In this document: in pieces, positions 57,975 through 64,000 of the stretch | Numbering within the stretch: the first letter of the stretch is position 1 | How the letters are laid out: each line of letters opens with the position of its first letter | Assembly: GCA_022750435.1 (NCBI GenBank) | Contig: JAKIVS010000002.1 | Location: 124,001-188,000, forward strand | Length of the DNA stretch: 64,000 bases | Source: Thermoplasmata archaeon | GTDB taxonomy: Archaea; Thermoplasmatota; Thermoplasmata; Lutacidiplasmatales; UBA184 | Reading direction: 5' to 3' | Made by a program: the position numbers and the translations under genes | The notes under the pieces: generated by a model | Databases searched by the model: none | Seen by the model: only the letters and a program-made list of their open reading frames with translations | What the model was told of the DNA's origin: nothing

Positions 57975-60226
57975 CTCACCCTCGTGCCGGGCGCGGCGTT
58001 CGCCGGAGCCCCCAGCGGATGGCTCGCGTCGAACCCGAGGACCTCCCCCTCCGTCGCCTGCGGGGAGGCCAACCGGACGACCACCAGGGTTCCGGCCGTC
58101 GAGGCCCGGGCCGTCGCTACGGCTCTCCCCTCCAGTTCGACCTGAGGGTGGTCGGGTGTGCCGGAGGCTCGGGCGACGAACAACGGGGACGCCTCGAACT
58201 GGGCGTAGGCGATGGAGGAGGCCGGAGGACCCTCGACGGTCCGACCGGTCGCAATCCCCTCGGGAATCTCCAGCAGCGCGGCCTTTCCCCCCACGTCCGC
58301 CGCGAGGATCATCCCTTGGCTCGTGATGCGGCGGATCGTCCTCGGTTCCAGGTTGGCGAGCAGGGCGACCGAGCGGCCCGTCAGTTGCTCGGCCGTGTAG
58401 GAGTCCCGCAGCCCGGCGACAACGGTGCGGGACTTCCCCTCACCGGCGTCGACGGTGAGCACGTACAACCGGTCGGCGGAAGGGTGGTTCTCCACCGTCA
58501 GCACGCGGGCGGCGCGGATCTCCAGAGGAGCCGGCCCCGACGACGGGGCGGGCGCGCTCGCCGAGGCAGGCGCGGCGGCCGGGGCGCGGGCCCGGTCGTG
58601 CTTCGGAAACAGCGGCCGAACCTCCCCCAGAGGCTGGCCGGCCGGTACTGGGAGGAGCGCCGCATCCCAGTCGCCGGGGCCGGGCGGGTCCGAGAACCCG
58701 AGCGACTTGAACAGCTCCGCCGAGGAGAACGGGAGATACGGAGAGAGCCAAAGTGCCGCGGACTTGAGGAGCCAGAGTCCTTCGGTGACCGTCCGTCGGC
58801 GGAGCGGTTCATCGGAGGCCCAGGGCTTCGATTCGTGGAAGCGGCGATTCCCTTCGCGGACCTCGGCGAGCGCAAGCTCGAGCGCTTCCTTCAGGTGGAC
58901 CGCCTCGAGCTCCTCGGTGATCCGGGCGTGCGCCTGCCGGATCCGTGCTCCGACCTCGCTCGCCTCGGCGGTCCAACCTTCGGGGGGGTCGGGGACCTTT
59001 GCCTCGTACCGGTCCCGGACGAGGACCAGCAGGCGCTGGGCGAGGTTGCCGTACTGGTTAGCCAGGATCTCATCGTGAACCCGCTCGAACTCCTCCCAGT
59101 CGAGCTCCGTGTCGTGGTTCTGGGGGGCGAGGAGGGCCGCGTAGAACCGGATCTGGTCCGGGGGATACTTTTCGAGCAGCGTGGGCAGGAAGGCGTCCCG
59201 GGCGCCACCGCCCCGGCCCTTCGCGATCTTCTTGCCGTCGATGACGAGCCACTCGTTCGCCGGGATGTCGTATGGGAGTTGGAGCCCCTTCGCGCCGAGG
59301 AGGATCGACGGCCAAACGACGGTGTGGAAGAAGATGTTGTCCTTCCCGATGAAGTAGAACTGACGCGCCCGGTGGATTGGATCCCAGTAGTTTCTCCAGG
59401 CGTCCGGCCGGCCAGCGCGGATCGCCCATTCCTTGGACGCCGAGAGGTACCCGCAGACGGCGTCGAACCAGACGTAGAACCGCTTCGCATCGTACCCCTC
59501 GAGCGGGATCGGCACCCCCCAGTCGAGGTCGCGCGTGATCGGGGTCGCGTGCAGCCCGGTCTCGACGAAGTTCTGGGTGACCTTGGCGACGTTCGGCCGC
59601 CAGTACGACTTGTCGGCGAGCCACTCCGAGAGGGCGGGAGCCGTCTTGTCGAGCAGGAGATAGAAATGCTCGCTCGGCCGGAACTCCGCTGGGGTGGAAC
59701 AGAGCCGGCACTTCGGCTCCTTCAGCTGCTTCGGCTCGAGGACGCGGCCGCAGTTGTCGCACTCGTCCCCGCGGGCCTCGGCGAAGTCGCAGTACGGGCA
59801 CGTCCCGTAGAGGTACCGGTCGGGGAGGAACCGCTTGTGGTTCGGGCAGTAGGCGTTCTCCTCGGTCCGGCGGGCGATGCAGCCGTTCTCGAGGAGGGCG
59901 AGGAACATCTCCTGGACCGTCCGCTCGTGGACGAGCGTGTGGGTGTTCGTGTACAGGTCGAACGTGAACCCGAGCCGGGCGAACGAGAGTCGGTTGATCT
60001 CGTCGTTGCGCCGAGCGACCACCTCGGGGGTCGAGCCCTCCTTCTCGGCGGTGACAAGGGTCGGGGTGCCGTGCATGTCCGAACCCGAAACCATCAGCAC
60101 CTCGTTCCCGCGGAGGCGGTGGAACCGGGCGAAGATGTCCCCCGGGAGGTAGGCGCCGGCCATGTGGCCGAGGTGGAACGGGCCGTTGGCGTACGGCCAA
60201 GCGATGCCCACGAAGATCCGCGACAT
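57971..60226 (-). CDS. metG: Methionyl-tRNA synthetase with C-terminal tRNA-binding domain
   Basis: A class I synthetase of 751 aa, charging tRNA-Met. AWPYANGPFHLGHMAGAYLPG holds the HIGH-type motif (HLGH; split here at 20 residues by ending before DIFAR). Paired zinc knuckles are CPNH/CPYC and CDNC/CRLC. The KMSKS loop is KIAKGRGG, so Met and both Ser of KMSKS are changed. The anticodon-binding helical domain follows, then an OB-fold tRNA-binding domain (about 570-690: IRAARVLTVENHPSADRLYV). It is upstream of and overlaps the PHP gene by ATGA. A TATA box is not obvious. Confidence 0.94.
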   Translation of the reverse strand: MSRIFVGIAWPYANGPFHLGHMAGAYLPGDIFARFHRLRGNEVLMVSGSDMHGTPTLVTAEKEGSTPEVVARRNDEINRLSFARLGFTFDLYTNTHTLVHERTVQEMFLALLENGCIARRTEENAYCPNHKRFLPDRYLYGTCPYCDFAEARGDECDNCGRVLEPKQLKEPKCRLCSTPAEFRPSEHFYLLLDKTAPALSEWLADKSYWRPNVAKVTQNFVETGLHATPITRDLDWGVPIPLEGYDAKRFYVWFDAVCGYLSASKEWAIRAGRPDAWRNYWDPIHRARQFYFIGKDNIFFHTVVWPSILLGAKGLQLPYDIPANEWLVIDGKKIAKGRGGGARDAFLPTLLEKYPPDQIRFYAALLAPQNHDTELDWEEFERVHDEILANQYGNLAQRLLVLVRDRYEAKVPDPPEGWTAEASEVGARIRQAHARITEELEAVHLKEALELALAEVREGNRRFHESKPWASDEPLRRRTVTEGLWLLKSAALWLSPYLPFSSAELFKSLGFSDPPGPGDWDAALLPVPAGQPLGEVRPLFPKHDRARAPAAAPASASAPAPSSGPAPLEIRAARVLTVENHPSADRLYVLTVDAGEGKSRTVVAGLRDSYTAEQLTGRSVALLANLEPRTIRRITSQGMILAADVGGKAALLEIPEGIATGRTVEGPPASSIAYAQFEASPLFVARASGTPDHPQVELEGRAVATARASTAGTLVVVRLASPQATEGEVLGFDASHPLGAPANAAPGTRVR

Positions 60227-60302
60227 CAGGCTTTCCGGTGGTCGTTGACGAGGAGGATTGGCTTAGGGTTTGCCGCCGTCACTCTCCAAGGTCTCCCGAC
60301 CG

Positions 60303-60310
60303 CTTTTATC
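60303..60310 (+). promoter_or_regulatory. TATA box of thyX
   Basis: CGCTTTTATCCCC, centred about 29 bases before the ATG at 60335; a leaderless transcript is expected. Confidence 0.65.
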
Positions 60311-60334
60311 CCCCAGTCCCACCGTCCCTCCGGC

Positions 60335-62638
60335 ATGCCCGACGAAGCGTCGCCGATGGCGCGCGTTTCTGTCGCAGAGGCGGACCGGGAAATCGGAGTC
60401 CGGCACCCCGTTCTCGAACACGGGTTCGTCGCACTCGTCGACTACATGGGCAACGACGATGCGATTGTCCAGGCGGCGCGTGTTTCCTACGGAAGGGGAA
60501 CGAAATCCATCCGAGACGACCGGGGACTCACGCGGTATCTGATGCGCCACCGGCACACGACGCCGTTCGAGATGGTCGAGTACAAGTTCCTCGTTCGACT
60601 GCCCATCTACGTCGCACGGCAGTGGATTCGCCACCGAACCGCGTGCCTCGCGGAGGGCACCAAAGTTTACTTCGACCTCCCCGCCGGACGGTCCCGGGGC
60701 CGCGCTCGGCTGTACTCATTGCCTGTCGAGGACATTTGGCAACGTTTCCAGCCCACCAGAAACGAGGAACCGAGCAAGCAGCGCAATCCGTACTACCGAA
60801 GAGATCGCGTGCAGGCGATGGGCCTCCGTCAACTGAACGAGAACACGAGGGCGATCCAACGAGGACGGATCCTCGGGGTCCAACGGAGCGGAATCAAACC
60901 CGTGTTCAAGATGACCTTGGACGACGGCAAAACCATCGAATGCACCGCGGATCACCGGTTCCTTTTCGAGGACGGCTGGGACACGCTAGCGGGTCAAACA
61001 GGCCTTCGTGAACTGAACGGGCGCGCCGTATGGAACGAAGGCACGTACTGCGTGAGCGTGAACGGGGCGGAACTCCTGCGGCCCGCCCTGTACCAAGTTC
61101 GCACGTGGCTGGAAACCGAGTACGTTCATCGCGGGCGCGAGGTCGGGGATATCGCCGAAGCCTGCGGGGTAGACGCAGAGACGATTCGACGGTGGATTCG
61201 AATCCACGGGATCCCATATCGAATCGTTGGGCCCTCCGGATTCGCCGCCGGCAATAGGTTTGGCTCGACCCATGCGAGTCGACGTGGTATGCCCCTCGTG
61301 CGGCGCGTTCGGGGATCCGGGGCTGAACCGTACGCCTCCAAGGCTTGGCTCGAGTCCCAGTGGGTCGGCCAGGGAAGGTCCGCCTCGCAAATCGCGAAGG
61401 AGTGCGGCGCCAGTCCTAGCACCATCCGCAAGTGGCTGCGCATCCACGGACTGACGAACCACCCCCTCCACGATGCCCACCCAATTTTCCCGCCGGGCCA
61501 CACCCCAGCCAACCTGGGCAAAAGGTACCGAAACGGCCCGCATCCGTTCGACGACCATCATCTCGAGATTCTGCGAGAGGCCCGCGCAGGTCCCGCCTCC
61601 AATTTTTGGAAGGGAGGGATGTCAAAGGAGCGGGAGGGAATCGGTCGCTGGACTACCCAGATTGCCCCCTCGATTCACGAGCGGAACGGATGGACTTGCC
61701 AACTGTGCCTCGAACGGAAGCCGAAATTCCACGCGCACCACATCGTTCCGGTCTGGGCCGATTTATCGAGGGCCCGCGACCCCTCGAACTTGACTACGCT
61801 TTGCAGCGACTGCCATAAGAAGGTCCATCGGGACGAAAAGGCGTCCGCCGAACAGCTGGCCGGCGCACCCATACGAACGAATTGGGTCCGACGGCCGCGG
61901 CTAGCTTGGAACCGGCTTACCGTAGCCCGCCTCGCTCGGATTGAGCGCTTCGAATTCATCGGAAGCCGGCCCACCTACGATTTGGAGGTCGAAGGTCCCT
62001 TCCACAATTTCGTCGCCAACGGCATCATCACCCACAACTCTGTGAATGAATATTCCGCGAGGTACTCCGTCGTGCCAGACGAGTACGAAGTTCCTCCTGA
62101 CCACGACGTGCGACAACAGTCGAGCCGCAACCGACAGGGACGAGGCGACCCACTTCCCTCCGAAGTTACCGGGAACTTTCGGGGGGATCTCGAGCGCATT
62201 TCGAAGGAGGCGTACGCGGCGTACTCGCGCGCCCTCGACGCGGGGGTCGCCCGAGAGACCGCGAGGATCCTCCTGCCCGTCTCGTTCTACACCGAGTGGT
62301 ACTGGAAGATCAACCTGCACAACCTGTTTCACTTCCTCGCCCTCCGACTCGACCCGCATTCTCAGGACGAAATCCGGGTGTACGCCGCAGAGGTGTCGAG
62401 ACTCGCCAGACTCGTGGCACCTGTCGCATTCGAGGCGTTCGAGGAATTCCAACTCGGGGGCCTCGAACTGAGCCGGCGGGAGCGACGGGCGGTCCGCGCG
62501 CTCCTCGACGGGAAGACCCCGGAAGAGGCGTGTGATCTCGCCGGCCTCGCCCTGAAACGGGAGGATGGCCGGCCCTTGTCCTCCGGAGAGGGCGTGGAGT
62601 TCCTGCGAAAGCTCGAGCGAATTCGGTCGGACGACTAG
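60335..62638 (+). CDS. thyX: Flavin-dependent thymidylate synthase interrupted by an intein
   Basis: Makes dTMP from dUMP with methylene-tetrahydrofolate, NADPH and FAD. The host protein is split: residues 1-103 end at YVARQWIRHRTA, and residues 569-767 restart at SVNEYSARYSVVPDEYEVP. Joined, they rebuild the ThyX signature RHR-X7-S (RHRTASVNEYS). The spliced enzyme would be 302 aa, within the family range. C-terminal marks include ARILLPVSFYTEWYWKINL and NLFHFLALRLDPHSQDEIR. Activity needs protein splicing, because the intein cuts the signature motif. ATG 60335 agrees with the TATA box; an ATG seven codons later is possible. Confidence 0.95.
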   Translation: MPDEASPMARVSVAEADREIGVRHPVLEHGFVALVDYMGNDDAIVQAARVSYGRGTKSIRDDRGLTRYLMRHRHTTPFEMVEYKFLVRLPIYVARQWIRHRTACLAEGTKVYFDLPAGRSRGRARLYSLPVEDIWQRFQPTRNEEPSKQRNPYYRRDRVQAMGLRQLNENTRAIQRGRILGVQRSGIKPVFKMTLDDGKTIECTADHRFLFEDGWDTLAGQTGLRELNGRAVWNEGTYCVSVNGAELLRPALYQVRTWLETEYVHRGREVGDIAEACGVDAETIRRWIRIHGIPYRIVGPSGFAAGNRFGSTHASRRGMPLVRRVRGSGAEPYASKAWLESQWVGQGRSASQIAKECGASPSTIRKWLRIHGLTNHPLHDAHPIFPPGHTPANLGKRYRNGPHPFDDHHLEILREARAGPASNFWKGGMSKEREGIGRWTTQIAPSIHERNGWTCQLCLERKPKFHAHHIVPVWADLSRARDPSNLTTLCSDCHKKVHRDEKASAEQLAGAPIRTNWVRRPRLAWNRLTVARLARIERFEFIGSRPTYDLEVEGPFHNFVANGIITHNSVNEYSARYSVVPDEYEVPPDHDVRQQSSRNRQGRGDPLPSEVTGNFRGDLERISKEAYAAYSRALDAGVARETARILLPVSFYTEWYWKINLHNLFHFLALRLDPHSQDEIRVYAAEVSRLARLVAPVAFEAFEEFQLGGLELSRRERRAVRALLDGKTPEEACDLAGLALKREDGRPLSSGEGVEFLRKLERIRSDD
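60644..62038 (+). mobile_element. Intein with HNH homing endonuclease and two HTH-like repeats (465 aa) in thyX
   Basis: In-frame insertion between Ala103 and Ser569 of ThyX. It starts with Cys (CLAEGTKVYF, block A), has VFKMTLDDGKTIECTADHRFL with the block B T-x-x-H, and ends FHNFVANGIITHN followed by the extein Ser (blocks F/G). Its middle holds two homologous modules about 81 residues apart: LETEYVHRGREVGDIAEACG then VDAETIRRWIRIHGI (61088-61215), and LESQWVGQGRSASQIAKECG then ASPSTIRKWLRIHGL (61331-61455). These look like DNA-binding HTH/NUMOD-type repeats. An HNH nuclease follows (CQLCLERKPKFHAHHIVPVW, 61697 on). Third-position GC is visibly lower than in flanking genes, consistent with transfer. 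Confidence 0.93.
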
Positions 62639-62707
62639 CTCGAGATTCAATTTGGGCCACCGACTGGGGAAGCTCGCGGGTCGGAGTGGCCCCCCCGGGG
62701 GGCCGAT

Positions 62708-63904
62708 TCAAAACCGGGGGTGGCTCCCTCCTTCAAGCGTGAATCCGGCTTTCGGCGGGAACGGGTCCGCGCGGCCACCAAACCGGTCCGGACGGACCGG
62801 AACGAGGGCGGCTCGGGCACTTTCGGACGTGGGCGCGGCAATCAGGTCGGCGAGACGTCGCGCGGCGCCCCCCGCGCGCATCACGCCGAAGCCGTTGAAC
62901 CCGGTCAGCACGTAGAGGCCCGACTCCGGATCGAGCGCGCCGATGCAGGGGCGTCGGTCCGGGGTCGCGGTGCAGACCCCGGCCCAGGCCCCGACGACCT
63001 CGCTCGTCCCCCACTCGGGAACCCAGCGACCCAGGGACCCCGCGAGATGGACGAGGAACTCGGTGTCGGCGCCGGTGATGAACCGGTCGGGATCGGTCTC
63101 GAACTTCTCCGTCCCGTCGCCGGCGAGGATGCGACCGTTCGCTTCGGGTCGGGCGTAGACGTCGGTGTCGAGGTCGTGCAACGACGCGCCTCCTCCAAGA
63201 GACGTCGTGCCGGGCGGGCGGAGGACCGCGGCTTGGGTCCGGTACGGTGTCAGGGGGAGGGGACGTCCCATGTCCCGGAGCAGCCGCTTCGACCACGCGC
63301 CGGCCGCCACGACGACGGTCCGCGCTCGCCAGTGGGACGGCCCGGCCACGACCGACCACATCCCGCCCGAGCGGTGCGGCACGTCCACCGACGCGCCGAA
63401 GGCGGTCTCGACGCCGCGCTCCCGGGCACGCGCCAGGTAGAGGCTCGTGATGGTGCTCGGAGTAACGCAGGCGTCGCCGTCGGAGGCAATCGCACCGGCG
63501 AGCCTCTCGAACCGGCCCTGGGGGAACCAGCGGCGCAGTTCCTCCGCGCGGAGCTCCTCGACCGCGACCCCCCAGCCCCGGAGCCGCTCGACGGCCTCGT
63601 GGAGCGCCGTCGCCACCGAAGGTTCCGACGTGAGGCGGACGAACGGTGCCGAGAGGAACGCCTCCGGCTCCTTCGCCTCGGCGAGGGCCCGGTACTCCTC
63701 CCGGCTCTCGCGGGTCACGGCGACGTCCCAGGGGTTCCAGAGCTGCTCCGTCACGATTCCCGCGGCGCGTCCGCTCGCGCCGGCCGCGGGAGTCCGCGGG
63801 TCGACGACGGTCACCGTGAGGGACCGCTTCGCGAGGTGGTCGGCGAGCGCCGCGCCGGCGATGCCCGCGCCGAGCACGACGACGTCGCGCGGAGAGTCGG
63901 TCAC
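62708..63904 (-). CDS. DadA/glycine-oxidase-type FAD amino-acid oxidoreductase
   Basis: A 398-aa flavoprotein of the D-amino-acid dehydrogenase/sarcosine/glycine oxidase group. VVVLGAGIAGAALADHLA is the FAD loop, DPRTPAAGASGRAAGIV the second contact region, RARTVVVAAGAWSKRLL typical of DAO folds, and LDPESGLYVLTGFNGFGVM the C-terminal FAD motif. It probably deaminates or demethylates an amino acid. GTG 63904 lies about 29 bases after CAATATTAGG, a TATA box that overlaps the stop codon of the upstream recombinase gene. Confidence 0.9.
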   Translation of the reverse strand: MTDSPRDVVVLGAGIAGAALADHLAKRSLTVTVVDPRTPAAGASGRAAGIVTEQLWNPWDVAVTRESREEYRALAEAKEPEAFLSAPFVRLTSEPSVATALHEAVERLRGWGVAVEELRAEELRRWFPQGRFERLAGAIASDGDACVTPSTITSLYLARARERGVETAFGASVDVPHRSGGMWSVVAGPSHWRARTVVVAAGAWSKRLLRDMGRPLPLTPYRTQAAVLRPPGTTSLGGGASLHDLDTDVYARPEANGRILAGDGTEKFETDPDRFITGADTEFLVHLAGSLGRWVPEWGTSEVVGAWAGVCTATPDRRPCIGALDPESGLYVLTGFNGFGVMRAGGAARRLADLIAAPTSESARAALVPVRPDRFGGRADPFPPKAGFTLEGGSHPRF

Positions 63905-63926
63905 GCTCGCGCGGAGGCGTTCCCGC

Positions 63927-64000
63927 CTAATATTGGGGCTTCGCGCGGGTGTAGGCCTCGCGGAGCGCCTGCGTGTCGACGTGGGTGTAGATCTGCGTCG
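63927..64000 (-). CDS. Xer-type tyrosine recombinase, C-terminal fragment at window edge
   Basis: Only the last 23 codons lie in the window: TQIYTHVDTQALREAYTRAK, ending PQY before a TAG stop. TQIYTHV is the catalytic-Tyr segment of XerC/XerD/XerA-like recombinases, and the following helix matches the family C-terminus. It may be the archaeal XerA that resolves chromosome dimers; the rest of the gene would be beyond 64000. Too short for a firm subfamily call. Confidence 0.75.
   Translation of the reverse strand, partial: TQIYTHVDTQALREAYTRAKPQY
63928..63935 (-). promoter_or_regulatory. TATA box of the FAD oxidoreductase, inside the end of the recombinase gene
   Basis: CAATATTAGG on the minus strand is centred about 28 bases upstream of GTG 63904 and includes the recombinase stop codon. 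Confidence 0.6.

Noticed and set aside
57926-60334. The thyX reading frame is open for 2.4 kb upstream of 60335.
   Set aside because: That stretch is antisense to metG and the PHP gene; ThyX similarity begins only after 60335, where a TATA box fits.
1-64000. rRNA, CRISPR arrays, IS elements, transposases, replication origin.
   Set aside because: None seen on either strand. The only mobile elements I can support are the intein and, possibly, the edge recombinase, which may be a housekeeping Xer protein.

Overview
The window looks like a chromosomal contig of a high-GC archaeon, most likely a Thermoplasmatota lineage of the soil or acidic-sediment type. Four things point there. Many start codons lie 25-35 bases downstream of TATA-like boxes with little or no 5' leader. 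The tRNAs have no encoded CCA. There is a thermopsin-family secreted protein. Several very large secreted proteins are built from ESGLPxGTPW-type modules, InlB-like GWTGxG modules and Asn-rich sequons, and most end in one transmembrane helix plus a basic tail. I see no rRNA, CRISPR array or insertion sequence. The lineage assignment is inference from gene content only.

Layout. 1-4.8 kb: partial GT4 glycosyltransferase, class I aminotransferase, purA and a LysO-type exporter, then tRNA-Val(CAC). 4.9-9.5 kb: thermopsin-like protein, DUF973-like membrane protein and TauE/SafE exporter. 9.7-12.8 kb: VOC protein, M29-like protein, a LURP-one-like protein and an NAD-binding reductase. 12.8-24.4 kb: an exported-protein island with a PQQ-like propeller, two sialidase-like giants (1443 and 1533 aa) joined by an ATGA overlap, and an Ig-like/zinc-ribbon membrane protein. 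24.5-29 kb: a compact VOC-ArsR-SRPBCC operon with a palindrome beside its TATA box, then small membrane proteins including a minimal MscS. 29-36 kb: quinone-oxidoreductase-like enzyme, ABC export pair, and a kelch plus Ig-like giant. 36-41.3 kb: DUF2252 protein, LigB-like protein, RibA, and a divergent pair of an HTH-ferritin-like regulator and a ZIP transporter. 41.3-46.6 kb: membrane polyferredoxin, membrane-anchored PstS-like protein, HNH nuclease and an aminotransferase. 46.7-52.9 kb: class III aminotransferase, zinc dehydrogenase and SDR in one run, followed by a PNGase A-like secreted protein. 52.9-64 kb: sugar nucleotidyltransferase, NDH-2-like oxidoreductase, HAD hydrolase, a polytopic membrane protein, tRNA-Cys, a metG-PHP operon, thyX interrupted by an HNH-bearing intein, a DadA-like oxidase and the last 23 codons of a Xer-type recombinase.

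How the genes may work together. The exported proteins look like a surface or extracellular degradative set: a protease, sialidase-like propellers, a PNGase A-like protein and kelch/Ig adhesins. This would suit a heterotroph feeding on proteins and glycoproteins, with amino-acid turnover by the aminotransferases, dehydrogenases and DadA-like oxidase. Two regulatory modules are visible in the sequence itself: the ArsR operon with its palindrome, and the HTH-ferritin/ZIP pair whose shared control region holds two inverted repeats.
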